Below are positions 1-15,500 of a DNA stretch of 64,000 nucleotides, piece by piece. Under the pieces are notes generated by a model. The model was not told the DNA's origin. It did not search any database and saw nothing but the letters and a program-made list of their open reading frames with translations. Source of the DNA: Acanthopleura granulata. Lineage: Eukaryota; Mollusca; Polyplacophora; Chitonida; Chitonidae. Each line of letters starts with the position of its first letter. Position 1 is the first letter of the stretch. Where the stretch lies: the NCBI GenBank assembly GCA_016165875.1, contig JABBOT010000005.1, positions 21,908,520 through 21,972,519 of the forward strand, given 5' to 3'. The position numbers and the translations under genes are program-made.

Positions 1-532
1 TATAGTCAGTTTTATGGCTGGTAACCAGAGTGTCCTGGGTTAAACACTTAGCTTTGACAAGTTATTCAAATAGATACGATTTCCTACACTCATACATCAA
101 GACCAACAAAAATACTGGCCCACGTGAGACTTGAACTCAGACCTCAAGGTGTCTAACCCCACCACTCTACCAAATGGGCTACCAAGCCAGATGGGAACAG
201 TTTGCTTGTTGCAAACATCGGAATGCGAAAATTCTCCCACCTCATGGAATCAACACATTAACATCCTAACATTAATATCAGTAACTTGATGAACATCCCT
301 TCATAAAGCCGCAGCTTGCAGAACTAGGTAAAGCTATTTCCTTCAGTGAAAGCACCATCATGATCACATGGGAGTACATTTGTACGTACACGTATTTACC
401 AACAGGGGAACAGGTATTTAACAATTTTTTCTTTCACAGAAATAAAAAATGTTGGTACTGAATATGTCAAAGCCATTTGGTAAATAACAGCACAGAAAAC
501 AGGTATAAAACTACAAGAGTACCCAGACTTAC
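1..532 (-). other. WDR19 intron sequence at the left edge
   Basis: No further WDR19 exon is visible here. Positions ~118-195 carry ACTTGAACTCAGACC and neighbouring text that look like the complement of a tRNA-derived SINE head. Confidence 0.5.
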
Positions 533-3500
533 CAGTTTTTACTGCGGATGTACACTGAAGCAGCCTTATCGTAATAGCCTCCTTGTTCATACAACAATGC
601 TGCCTCAGACCATTGCTAAGGAAACAAAAAGAACCAACATTCAACCTACTCGTAATCAGAATATAAAATGTTCACATTCACTGCATTTGTGAGAAAATTT
701 GGGAGGTTTCTTGTCCAAGAGGTTCAGCTGTTCAATTTCTTTTTAAAAAAACCTTTACTCAGGAAGACACAATAGTGTATACAAACCCTCCTATTTTGCC
801 CTATTTCCTCAACCTCTTTGCGTGTGACAGAGCAACTTTCAGCGCAATTTATGCATGGTTTAATTTGATTTTGGCCAGTTCCAAGGCTTCATGAAAAGAA
901 TAATTTTATCAGTCAACACAGAACAATGCCTTCAGAATATGCTTGAATAAACACCTTACAAACGTGCAAAAAGGTTGAAAAATTACAGAACCACAACATC
1001 TGGAGCGGAACATTTTAAGTTACTGAAACATATTTGGTTTCCCCTCTTTTTATAAAAACAAAAAGTGAACTTGAAACTTGACTGTATCTAAAATTAACAA
1101 CTACAACAGCTTTGAATTATAAACGATTGCATCTGTGTATTTTACCTTCATGCCTTCCAGAATCTGAGCACATTCCTTCTTCAAGATACGGCTGGGCATT
1201 TGGCTGGCCATGGCAACTCCTCTGGATATAACAAGCAATTACATGTAAGAAGGTTAAATACATTGACATATCAATTATAAATTAAAGCTGTTATCTAACA
1301 GCGTTGCCGGGGTCCATGCCATTATGTAATTACCATTTCTGGTAGTCTGATGTAAACTTCATGACAACAAAATGAAGAAAACAAAGCGATAAAATTGAAA
1401 AGGAATACACTGGATTTGAACCTGAGACTGCTATGTATTGTACACAATGGGCCTCGTACTACAGACTGCAGACAAGACAGCTTTGATCTCTTGCTCACAG
1501 CCGATAACAAAAGACAGAGGGGTTATATTGTTGCAACATTTACTCCTGTTTCCACAGTAAACTGTGGTGACTGGTTTCATATGTCAACCCCTATTAATAA
1601 ATTAATGTCAGGGACAGCAATCCTGGAGTTTGGCCGTGCATGACAAAATTGAAAATAAAGTGGACTTGAATTTTAAAGAGCCCATGTATCATATACATAA
1701 GCTCAAGTACTTTAGACCACCACACACAAAATGCAGTTTTGATCTTTGGTTCACAGCCAATACAGAAAGACAGAAAGAATATATGGTCCTAAGGATCAGA
1801 GGCACTTTCATGACACAGGCTGGAGTGATTACAGCTAAAACAGTTTCCTATCATGTGACCTCTAAATGGGGTGAAATTTTGCTTTTTCCCAATTTGTATA
1901 GTACATCTCTAGCCCTTTGCACTCTATAATTTTCAGCCTTACAGCATAACAGTTTTCTATAACATGACCTCCAACTATGGGGAAAATTGCATTTTTTGAA
2001 CTTTGGTCGTAATTTGCATCAAAGGTATACATCACAGACAAAAAATAAGATCAGATTTGTGATCAGAGCATCAAACTACATCAGGCAGCATACTTAAAAC
2101 ATTTAAATTCAAAATCCTTTGGTCACATGACAACTTCTGTAATCAATGCATTTCTACAGTTTTCAAGTTATGAAAATGATTTTTGCACACGTAATTTGCC
2201 CCAACCCATTGTGTGTGTTTTAAATTTCAGTATGATCAGACAAATCCTTCTGGGGAAACTGACATGCCAGCGCATTATATTCATGGCAATATGCTGTCCG
2301 ATGCAGGTCAGGTTGAAAAATATAAATTGTGGCGAAAAAATTTCCATGTAGACATGATAAGAAATAGACTGGAATTGAGCCTCAAAGTGCTAACACTAGT
2401 CTGCAGTGCCTAATAATTTCATGATACTTGAAAAAAAAAGAGAGAAAAAAGACTAGCAGGATTTGTCTGGATTTGAACCTGAGACTGCTGGGCACAGTGT
2501 TTCACTGGTGAAAGCCAGTGAAAAGAAAATAAAGTCCTGTCAGATACAAAGGTTCCACCACATGTAGGGTGAGACTGTGCCCTTGATGTACTGCTCCCGG
2601 GGCCAGGCAGAATCAGAATACCCAGCTCATGCCAGCCAAACCACAGGTTGCCAGAGACTCTGCCTTTGATCTACTGCTCCCATGTTATATAAATGGAAGA
2701 ATTTGGAGAAATCTTTGTTGGTTTCTTAGCAAAAAGTTCAAAACTGTACAATGTACGAAACTAATTCTTGCAGACTTGTAATACTGACAACATGGAGCAC
2801 CAGGTACTATGTTTGGTTAACCTTTTTAAGCCATATCCAGAGATGATGTAACTTTTATGTAACTTTGGATGTTAATTACAGCCTAATTTGCATATCAAAT
2901 TTAACATGTGAGGCTAACTGAGTAGGGCCAGCCACCTAGAAACAGCAATGGAATTTTCTCTCCACAATTTTGCCTGTTTTTGAGGAGAAGATTTTTTAAC
3001 AATAGCTTAACGAAAGCTTAACAATAAAATTCAAAATGGCCTCTAAATCATGTGACTGGCAAATGGGCCACGTGACTGGCAAATGGACACTCGATGTCAA
3101 AAGTTGTTACATATGTTCATTATGAAGACTGCAAATTTGGGATTTTCTACCTTCAATAGTTTGGGAGATATTGCACTATTACGAGCTGACTAAAAATAAT
3201 AATAAAATTTCACAAAGTGATCTGCCAGTATGGCGTGGACCGCTAGATATCAATGATTTGAACTACTTTCCTTCAAATATTTTCAACACTTTCAACATCT
3301 TACAACTGAACTATACCATATTTATTTCCCTGACTTTTAACACTTGAGTGCTAACATGACTAAACCTCTAGTACAGAATTCAGTTTTTGAGCAGGGTTTT
3401 TTCTGCTTATTTTTTTGGTTCAGAAACTCAATATGAACAAATAAGAAAACTTATTATTTTTTTTCATTCTCAATGTATTAAAAATTATTGATTTCGAGAA

Positions 3501-6500
3501 AACTCAATACAAAATTTGTCTGAAACTCAAGTTTCCACTATATCTCGTTGTGGTCAGCGCTACAAGACAGTGGTTTAAAAAAACCCTCTTGTCTTCATGT
3601 AATCTGTAATAAAAAAAGTTCACAACAGAACTCGAAAGTCTCAAGGCAAATATAATATAAAAACTGCGTCATGAACATGTACCAACCTGCGGATGTCTCC
3701 CATCCTAATTGACATGCGCGCCACACCTGCCCCACACACCTCGTCGTGTTCTCCCTCCGTCTCATCCTTAGTGATGCCCTTCTCGTAGTGCGACAGGGCA
3801 TTCATGTAGTCTCCCGTGAATTCCAGCTGCTGGGCATACTCCCTGGAGATGTAGGGGATCTGGTAGGGGGCCAGGGCCTTGGCCAGCTGCAGGGCACTGT
3901 CCCAATGTAACAGGTCACGCCTCATCTTCAACATAAAACACGGGGATCAATTACACGACACTTCTATTCAGAATAATGAATGTCACCAATACCATGAATG
4001 AATGATTATGGCTAAATGCCACATCAGCAATGTTTTTCAGCCATATCGTAGCGAGACCAATATACCATGAATACTGAGCCAACTGTTTAACAGAGTATTA
4101 AATATAGAAGTGCAGGGTTCACAGAAGTCATTTCTCCACCAACTAACCACTATTCTCAGGGGAAAACTGAGTTCTTCTTTCAATCGAAATTGAATATTTT
4201 TTTGTTTCAACCGGCCTTTTAAGGTACCGAAATTGAAATTTTTTTTACTTAGCCATTCCTCATTAACTGAAGTAATTATGAACTCAAGCTGGTCTTCAAA
4301 CTGTATGATATTACTAGTTGATAAAGGCATGAAGTGCAGCTGTCGTTACTTCAAGCTTCCACACACCATCAGTGTTGAGGTCCGTGAAGACCGGCCCAGA
4401 AGCTCACAACCAAGATAATCATTCATTTTGAATAATTAATACTTCAGTCTTGCGTCATGATACAGTATTGGTGTCATAATTGATTAACGAAATTGTGGCT
4501 GTAACCCTCAGTCAGTGAAAAGGCAAGTAAAAAACGATGTACTTGAAAGGCTGGGTGAAAAAGCACTAAAACAACACCATACAAACAAAAAACAGTTGAG
4601 ACAATGTATAGGCAATTAATAACTGTGAAACATCTTACATGAAAATAGTAATGGATGTGGATAAATGTTCTCTTAACTATTATCATTCTGCAATTATCAT
4701 ATTGCTTCTGAAAATAAATATTCCAGTTCATAGCACCAGTTTAAAACTTTGACATTTCTGACAACGATTAATGCAAAGGAACTTGAAACCCTTACTGACA
4801 AGTTACAGGTAACAGAAAATTTTTTAAAAAATCAATACTGGTAAATCAGAAAATATACAGACTCTCAAACCTGGATGATGGAATTTTATTTTATAATTAC
4901 TGGTATCTTAAAATAGAGCGGTTACAGATTTTGTACAGATTAAGTACACTTCTAGGGTATGTATTAATGGCATCATCCTTGCCACTTGTTCACCAGCATC
5001 TATCCAAGTTCACACAAGCAAAAAAAAAATCTGCTGAGGACAAACTATGAGCACTGACTGTGTGCACTGAAGGTTGCTTTTGCGTGCGCCCGCAGTCAGT
5101 CTGGCTACAGTAAAGTCAAAAACAGAACTATCTGGAAACACAGACCTAGGTCAAGTTTATTCACGAGGATTAGTAGGGGTCAAAAGAGCTTACTGTTCGT
5201 CATGTTTGGGAGATGACAGGCTCCACAAGTTTTGAGATGTTCAAATTGAATTTATGTAAAAGTTTGAATACTTCTTTCCAAAAACAACATAAACTGAATA
5301 AAGATAACCATGTATTGAGGTTTTTATTCAATTGAATACCAGTTGGTCCAGACTTCTGTAAACCCCTGGAGCATAATATAAACTGCAGTCAGGGCTAAAG
5401 TTCCCCATGTATTTATTTATTTATCTGATTGGTGTATTACGCCGTACTCAAGAATACTTCAATTATACACCAGCAGCTAGCATTATGGTGGGAGGAAACC
5501 AGGCACAGCCTGGGGGAAACCCACCACCATCTGCAGGTTGCTGGCAGACCTTCCCACTTACGTCTGGGGAGGAAGCCAGCATAAGTTGGATTTGAACAGC
5601 AACTGCATAGGTGGGAGGCTTTGGGTCATTGCCCCATGTATTATAAAGGTACAAGGATGAACTGTGGCCCTTAAATACAAAAGCTTTCATGATAAATGAT
5701 CAGATTATTTATCTTGGAAAATGAACATAACAAACAATTATACATGGATGTGCAAAATATATGTATACGTAGCAAGCGCTTCCAGGAAAAGATGATAGAG
5801 ACTAGATTTTATGAACAACAGATACCGTACATGTGATCAGATTTCATCATACGGCACTGCAAACATTTTTACTAATGAATGAGAAGAAACCTTGGAAGAT
5901 AAAAGAAAAAAGGACAAGCACAATCATGAGAACCACAAAACAGCTGATTTACGCATATGTCATATACTGTTATGTGAAAAAGAAATTATCATTAAAACCA
6001 TAACAATCACTTTATTCCATGTTTAGGTCAAGTGGAATGTAATCATCTTTAGCTCACTAAAGTCAAATCTAATAGATGCTCCCAATACTGACCAGTCACT
6101 AATCAGGTCTGAAGGTGGTCCCGTTATGTCCAATATGAATTCTCTTCCCAAACCTAAGTGCCAGTCAGAAACTCAAACTGTCTCAATACTTCACTTCCCA
6201 AAGTATGGAAGCAAGGATTAGATTGGCAGTTCATCTGAGAATAGGTGTTTCTTCAGATCTTGTGAAGCACAATTCAGCTTAGGAAGAGGCTGCTGAATCT
6301 GAATTTAGTATTGCACAAGTCATATGCCTCACCTCTAAAGCAGCGGATGGGTAACTGGATGCCAGGAACAGGTCCTGAGCCAGGTTGAAATCCCCCAGGA
6401 ACATGGCCACGTAGCCAGCTATCAGGTTACGGTCCTCGGTGTCCTGTTTAATAGAGTAAATGCAAGCAAAAACACACGTTACTCCTACAGAACCTGCCAG

Positions 6501-9500
6501 GATAAAAGTTCACCAGAGGCTAACCAGAGGCAAGCCACTAGCCTGCATGTGGCTTGTCTGTGGTGCATCCCAAGATATGATTACACTACACTGAAAGATT
6601 ACCTCGCTTGGCTTAATATTATTTTTATGCACTTATACACTTTGTTTATGCAATTAACATACTAAGACCAGGTGAGGGCAGGTGAAAGCTAGAGCTTCAG
6701 TCTGGTTGTGTATAAAACAGTATTGAGTTACACATTAGCAGTACATGTGCAAATATATATCTTGTAACAAATTTTCAACACACGCACACAGACAAAATCC
6801 TGGATTAATTTTAAATAATTATCTGTCTCCCACAAAACCAGTGTAAATTTTAAATGATTCACAACATAATTTCACATTGACAAGTTCAAATAGTTGAGAT
6901 GCTCAAGAAACATCAAGCCAGACGGAGGTGGAATTACACGCACAACCGAACCGAGCTATTATAAAGGCCCACAATACAGGTGTCTATTTCCTGAGCAACT
7001 ATCCAAGAGCTTGTTTCACATACATGTACATGCTGTGAAGTGCATATTAAACTTTCTCACAACTCTAGGCTTATGGAGCTGTTTTTCTTGCTCAGGCACC
7101 GCACACAAAAGATACTATATAAGCCATGCTCAGACAAATAAATATTTCAAGTAACAAACCACCCTTGATAGTTGTACGATATATTCCTGTTTCAAAAAGG
7201 ACCTTACCACAAGTGTTAGGAGAGAGGTAACCATTCCAACATCAGCAGCCTGTCGGTATGCACGGATGGCTGGAAATTGAATGGAGGGATATGAACAAAC
7301 CAAATGAAGAACATAGCTACAAGGTAAGAAGAGACTTCTTTCAAAAGTAAAGAGCCTAAAATGACAAAGAATTTGTGTAAATGACAAAATTTTGTGTCTA
7401 ATTCTGAGAATTCTAATGCTTAATGAATGGTGTTAAGAGGTTTGTTTGGAAGGCAGGAATATGTCCTACAGGGAAAAACCAAAATTAAGTTTTTACAACA
7501 TTTTTTGGTCTCTGAAAATGCATTGTGGGGGGTGAAATTTATGTCATTTGATGTAAATACTTGTAGCTGCTATAAAGTACACAAACACATCAGACATATT
7601 CATCTACGAAACAAAAGTTTTCAGGGAAGGGAAAAAAAAAAGAGTTTTCCTTGTTTTAAATAACAAGTGAAATTGACAGGAGAATCAGAGTAATGTTGAG
7701 CTGGTTATTGTTTTCCCCTTTCAAAAAACATTACCTATGAGAACTCAAACTATAGTTATTTGTCTGCTTCCCGACAAACCTAATGTAAAGAAGAAGCCCA
7801 GCCAGCCAGGGCTGGATTTCACAGGAAGAACTTAGTCTTCAGCCAGACGTCTCAGAAGTATATACTTACATTTCACCTTTATTCAACTAATTAATCTGGA
7901 TCACAAAACTCACCAAATTCAATGTCTAGGTTTTGCAAAGCTGCCCTTCCTACATCTGCCCAAGCTTTCTTGCTATTTAGATGGTGACAAAATATCCAAC
8001 TGTCCTTAAACCTGGAAATATATACACAGGTCACACATTTCATTTACATGTAGTGAGTTATACACCACCGTCATAGTCTTCAGTCATTACAAACCAAACA
8101 CACATATACATATACTTACAAACAGAATAAATACATATGTGTACATGTATTTGATAATAATATATATTCAGTCCATCATGTTTTATTTCCGATCATTACA
8201 TTCTATACCACAGAGTGATTGTAAAATTTGCCTTAATTTTGGTTCATTGTTCATTAATCAGTGATCTTAAATACCAATATTAAAGCAAAATGATACTATC
8301 TGAATAGTTTTTAAGACTGGTAAACAACGCAGTAGATTCTTCGAAAGCTTACCTTTTCAGCTGAATACACTGCTGCACTGCTTCTTCAAGCTGAAATACG
8401 CACAGGCATGGATACATGTATAAGCAAGTTAAACCATTATTATATGTATCCATAAAGCATCAATTCGGTCCTAACAGAAACTTGGTAGAAATATTAAAAT
8501 GACCTGAAAGAAATCCCATGGAACAAACCAAACACCATGGTTCAAAAGGATTTACAATAAATAACACTATTTAACCCGTATAACTCAAAACTGCTTCAAA
8601 AAAAAAAAAAAATATTTGGCTGTGTCCATAAAATTTTCCTAGTGTGACGTGATAATATTCCTCATAAGACGTAGAACCAAGCAGATGTGACGTCAAGTGA
8701 GGTTTAAATCATGATTATGCTGGGGTGACATCAAGAGTGTTAGAAAGGGCAGTGTCATTTGTGGACACATGTCAGTCATTGGTAACGTGTTCATACCTGA
8801 TGTCACACCAGACTAAAGGAAAAGGACAGAAAAAATTCTGTTTCCCTATTCACCAAAGAAACGTTCCATATAGGTTTTTAATACACAATACAATGTCTTC
8901 ACAATATAGGAAAGTAATTCATACTATGTCAATCTTTATCATTTCCCTTTGCTTTTATTACACAGAGATTTTAACACCACGGTAACTCTTTTAAGATATA
9001 AATACAACCTGTTTTGCCCTGGTGGCTAAAGCAATGTTCTCACAACAGATCAATGACTTCTCAATAATCAAGTCGCAAGTACTTGTAGATCAAACCGACC
9101 TTGGATTTCATTCATTTTGTTCACTTGGTTTCATGCCTTTTACAAAAATCAAGGTTTTTATTGTCAGAAGAAGGCTACCATGGGAAAGTAGCCAGTTACC
9201 TGACAGAAAATTAAATGAAGTTTCAAAATACATCTAAGACTTTTTGGTCAAAGTAGGTAGCTACCGGCTTACAAAAATATCAGGCTGCATGTACCTTTTA
9301 AGTACTGTCTGATGACCCTGCTACACAATCAATGCATACTTAAAGCTAACACATTTAAAGACAGTCTAAGATTAAAACATCATAGTGTATTCATATCATA
9401 GCCATAACAGTATCAGTGCACCAACACGTGTCAAATAAGAACACAATCAAGTTATACAGCCAAGGATCTCACCCTGTCTCTGTCCATCTCACGGGGCTTC

Positions 9501-12500
9501 TCAGAGTATATGTGGGAGTGCGTGTCCAAGACAATTGTGGTCATCTTCCCGCTCTGGGTCTGCAGATTTAACTCCCCATTGTGGAGCATCATGGGTATCT
9601 GCCCAAACGGCAGCTTCGTTGTACCCGATAAATACACTTGAGAACCTGGAAAAATTGAAACACAGCAATGCTCTGGTTGTCAAATAATTAGACTGACTGA
9701 ATTTTTTGAAAAGTTTACAGATGACTTTAATAGATGTACATAAAACTTTGGGAAAAATGATGTACAAGTTTCACTCTCATTTACATATTCATATTTCAAT
9801 AAAAGTTATTTGGTTTCAACAATGACCTTGTTTACATTTGGGAGTACCTTTTCAAAGGAAATCATGTAATCATACAAAGCAACAATACATAACCTTTGAA
9901 ACAGACACAGGAAACACCCCATACAATTACAATTCTATATAGAGAGGCTAATATCACAATTTACAATATGTGAAAGCAAACAAACATTTTATATGACTTC
10001 ATGCATTTCTCTCAAGTGTACACAATATCAAGCTACATATGTCTGTGTTTCCACATTTTAGACCTCTGCCTAAAATACACCTGGAAATACATGTCACAAA
10101 AATAATATTCACACCACAAGCTGCAAAAAAGTCAATTGTTTTATCGAGTGCAGACCCTTCAGAATTTCGAACAGTCAAATTCGCCTGCTGAATAATTTTT
10201 GTTCGTGCAAAGCTAAAAGCTACAAAGAGAGCTACATGTATAATATGCAAAATGAGTTAGACATTAGTCTGGCAAAACACTGAGGCAAGCAAGATGTAGC
10301 TACTTGTATCTGCACACAAAATAAGACACCACAGCTATTGTCGTTCTTCCTACACCTGACTAAATGTACAGCATTTAAAATCACCTATGATTTCATAATT
10401 TCTTTCAACAAAAACTCAACCCTCTGTCCTAGGCAGAAGATCACACACAGCTTAACATGATTTTTTGACCAAGCAATCACAGTCCTGTACTTCTTCTCAC
10501 ACCACAGAACAATTAGTTGGCGACAGTTTCCGTGAAACTATACACGATTTACAGGAACTATTTTCAGACGCAAACATACATACATGGCAGCAGTTCAGGG
10601 GTAGTTTTTGTGTTACATCTCCTTACATGCATTTACCACTGCAACAAACTGCCAGCAGCTCATGTTGCTGTGATATTTACGTGCACTTCTGCACTTCGCC
10701 TTGGAATTCTCTGCGTAAGCTGCTCGACACATACCACAATCTGTTCGCCTATCTGAAGGCCTGGACATCTACATCGTCACGATCACATCACCACGGACCA
10801 CAGCAGTGTTCTGCCACACAACAGACAACATTCAGGTGAGTTAGTAAGGGTTAGTAACTTACGGAGCACTCTCTTCTCCTCCCCATCAGCAGGGGAGTGC
10901 ATGTGAAGCCTACCATTAACACTCTCATTGCAGAACACGTAGGTGTAGATCTTCTCCTCGTCGTAGGTGATAAACACGCCCTGAAGTCAGACACAGCGCC
11001 ATCAGATGGTTACAACGAATAACACTTGACCCTTTGTCGCCCATCATCTCTGCACCATAATTTTACCACCAGCATCAGAAGTCATTATTTCGTTTTTTGC
11101 CAAAAATTGTCACAAAAGATTTGATAATAAAATTTAGCCAACTTATAATGATGAAAAATGAAACTTGTATCGCCGTCAGCGAAAATTTTCCAAAATTTTA
11201 TGACAGCAAACAAGGAATCAACTTTCATAAGCCTTGTACCACACACAATTTAAAAAGAGTTCATAAGAATTCAAAATGTGAATCAGTTATAAGCAGTAAT
11301 CTTCAACAAAAAAATATAGTTGCAGGCACAATACACGGCATACACTTATCAGTAAAGTACACTGGCCAGCAACACATGGAAGATGGCTGATAAATTTAAA
11401 ATTACACACTGATGTTATTTCTCTCCTAAATTTGTGCTTCATACCCTTATAACTCAACCTTTTTGCATGTAACAGAGCCATGCCTAGTGTGATTCATGCA
11501 CATCTTTAATTCGATTTTGAAGATAAAACTGTTCTTGTAGGGTTGCCCAATTTCAGGGCCTCATAAGAAGTACACTTTTCTCAGTCTACGAAGAATAATG
11601 TCATCGGAGCATGCTGGAATAAATATCCCGTAAACATGCGAGGATGAAGAATTATGACAATACCGTCTACTGAATAAAGTAAAGGGAACCTACTCTGTCC
11701 AGGGGCCAGTTTTCCCAAAGAACCCCCTGGGTGGTACTGGAGAAGTTAGGGATGTCAATCACTTGATCATTTACCTGGAAACAGAGTAATGCACAAATCA
11801 GTCAGGCATATTACCCACTGGGTTACATTAAAATATCGAATTGTTTGAAATCCTGTGAGTGTCTTTTTGCAAGAAGTCAGAAAGCCAGTTACTTGTGTTA
11901 CCTATGCAATGACATAAAAAGAGTTAACTTTGCCACAGAAATATACCAAGGAAAAACTTTAAAAGTGTATTTCAAAGCTCATTACAGTGTCACTCTCAGA
12001 CTTTGTCTAATTCAAACAGAAGTTTTATGAAGCTGTGTCATCATACAAGTTTTCAGACTCAATAAAATGTAAGGTACCTTAACATTTCAGTACATATTTA
12101 TATAATGTAATATAAAACAAAGAAGTGTCTCACAGGGTTGTAAATGTATCCATCGCTCTTGTCATCTATCAGGACCAGCTTTGTACCACTGTAGTTGGGG
12201 AAGATTTTCTTTATTCCTATCATGTGACGATACTCGTTGACTTTCTGCCAGTCCTCTATGAAAAAGTACACCACTGTCCCAGTCTGAAAAATAAAAACAC
12301 ACAACACAATCACAGAAAAATTTGTACCCTTTGATTTTAATGATTACAGTTGATGTTCATTAAGACAAATAATCATTGACTTCCTTAACGGTTTAATGAA
12401 GCCATTGTATATGTATCTACCACTTATTCCAGTATTATCATGGAGAAAATAGCTAATTGTTCACTTTTTTATATATAAAAACAATAGCACCTGTGTATAA

Positions 12501-15500
12501 CTGACTTCATTTTCTTAAAGCTTTTTCACCCATATTCAAAACAGTGAACTGTTAAGCAGAAGAAACGATAACCTCTTCCCATTTCTCATGGTGTAAGTCC
12601 ACAGTAATGGAGAAAGCTTAGAAATAAGTTCGTTCTAAATAGCTCTCAGATTCTTTCTATTTTGCACTTCTTGAACTTGAATATTAAACCATGTGTTTTC
12701 TTACATCCATGCCATACACCAGGAAGTCATGTGTAACGTCATGACAAGTGATCCTGCCATCTTCGTGCTCCCTGTCGGGAAACAGTCGAGACTCTCGGTC
12801 ATCAGTGGCTCCAGTTGTCTCCCCTTCAATCTGCAAAATGCAAGTTTAATTAGTGATCTTCATCTCCCAAATGTTAAAATAATAACTTACTGTATCGCAT
12901 TTTCTCACATGTTCACAATCAATGGACTCCCCAATGCTAAGAGCCTTTGGTGACTTACCATATGAAGTTGAACCTGACCCTCAAACAGAGCAGCCGCATA
13001 CACAGAGTTCAGCTTTAAGGATTGGATGGTGCCCAGGTACTCACGGTCCTTCAGTTTGTCTGGACCTGTGGACAAGGTTCCACGTAAATAAACAAATAGG
13101 GAGACTTGTCTCTTATGGTGCGTATCTGTACCATAGAAATACCATGCAGCTGCAATCTTACCAACAATTTCTTGCACAACGTACATGTAGCAACAATCTC
13201 AACACTGAAAAAGTCAGATTAGGAATTTGTGTTATGGGAAAGGAGGAGAAAATCTGTCACCATTTTGTGTGATGAAACAACTATTCTTAATGGTGCTGTG
13301 GTTTCCTCCACTCATAACCTAACTGCCATCAAGTAAGTGAAAAATGGATATAATTAATAGTGACAAGACACGTAATAGATGAATTTACTGAAATGGGACA
13401 TAGCAATAAGACATGACTTGTAATTATACTGCCTGTTTAAGGGGTACTCACAAGAAGGAAAGTCTTGGACTTAATATTTGAATTTCTTACCCCCAACAGA
13501 GAGAAGATAGAACCAGGCCCTGTTGTTCATGCCCACTGCCAGATGATCTGGGCCCACGGCCATGAACGACGGCTCAACATCAATACACACTGTCACCGGT
13601 GGGTCCTGTAACCATACCAATATGACACTATTATGTGGAAAAGAAATCTCATATACTCAGTATAACATGAGAACTAAATCACATGAAAGACATTATCCGC
13701 ATGATTAGAGGATGTAAAAATTAGCTGAGCTGAAGTGGAACTGTAGGTGATAGTTTGACATAACTTTGGCGACTTTTCAAAACCACATAAAAGCATTAAG
13801 AATGATCAGCCTATAATTAGAAGATGCTTCAATTTGCATAAACGGGGTTAAGCACCATTCTGAAAATTGTGTGGTCTTTTCTTGCAACAAGATGTTTGAC
13901 ACAGACAAATAAAAAAATAAAAAAATGAAAGCAAACACCCAATTACAAAGGGGCCAGCTTCTTTTAGAAATTCCCTAAGCTAGAACTTTTAACATGGATA
14001 ATACTGTTTTAATCATGCATTAGTCCTAGTCTCATACGGCAAGCTTATGTGGAAGCTGAGATGAGATGGGAGAGAAACACGTGTTGTTATTACTTGAGAA
14101 ATATTGTCCTCGACTGTGACCTCCAGCAGAGAGGTCAGGTGTGCCATGCGAGTCTGACACGCCCCTCCTAACATCGGCATCTTGGTCAGGTAGACATGTA
14201 CACTGCCCTTCTGAGTGGACACGGCCAGTAACTGACCATCATCTGTCCACTCAATCTTGTCCAGTCCCCTCTCATCCTCCATGTTAATGATAGCGTACAT
14301 CTCCTTCAGGTCAGTCAAGTCATGTATCTTAATGCTGTGAAGCAAGACACAGCCAAATAAATATGAAGAGTGCTGCTTTCTCACATGGAATGATACAATC
14401 GCATACACTGAATATCCTTGAGGAGCTGCAAAACTTTTGGTCAGAATGTAAGAAAGGGCATGTACATGTCTGAAGTTTATCCATACAGCATGTTACATTC
14501 AGAATGTTTACAACGGTGCAGAACAAACACTGAAATGCTGCTATCTAATTACTTCTGTTCTGTGCAATGAAAATTGATGTACAAAAATATATATCAATTT
14601 ACACTGATAACCACAAATCTGTTGATTTTGCATTGGTGCACAAATGCTGACACAAGGTAAAATAAAGCAAATTACTGTACATCCCTCCCTCATTACAATG
14701 CTGTTGTAGAGGGACAAATCTGCCAACCATATTGTAAGTGAAGCTCGTTGTATGAAGTTCTTCAATCACTGGTAGTATGTGACATTATAATATAGAAATG
14801 AACACATTGTGATGCTGGATGTTATTTGTAAACCAAACCAGCTTAATGTCAGGCCTATAACAGAATAATAACTTGATAACTAAGCCTCTGAATTAAAAGA
14901 AGATAAAAAATCTAAAAGTTTTAAAACTTTCGGAGGCATGTATAGATGTGTGAAAAACAACTTCGTGAAAAATTTGGGAGAAGCATTTCCGACCGTGTTA
15001 TATTGAAGTGTGTTGCAATGAATTATGTTAAAGTGAGGGGGAAGTGTATGATCACAAACTTATATCCAGAAACCAATTTTCAATTGATAAAATGGAACTA
15101 CTTACACAGACATGAAGTTAAAAAGTAAGTTTCTTAATGATATACTTTAGGGTTAAATTTGATAAATCCTTCACAGGAAAATTGGCATTCTGCAAACCTA
15201 ATAAGTATGATTTCAGGAGTCATCTTTGGCCTTACCAGTTATCTCCACATGACGCAGCCTTGTTAAAACTAACAGACACAGCAATGCTAGTTAAACTGTC
15301 CTTGTGGTTTCTGGCTTGGAACAATTCCTGGAGACACAAAGTATATAATCATCCTACAGGGGTCAGTAAAGAATGTTGTTGTTGAACTTGGTTGCATAAG
15401 GTCATTAAATTAAGGAGAAAAAAAAAGAAAAAAAAAAACATGAAAATCTCATCTCAGACTGGCAATATGCAGATATAAGTCTACTTTGAAGTAAAAGACA

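Noticed and set aside
10465..10839. 124-codon plus-strand ORF
   Set aside because: It overlaps a WDR19 intron, opposite strand; composition is rich in Thr, Ser and His with no domain motif.
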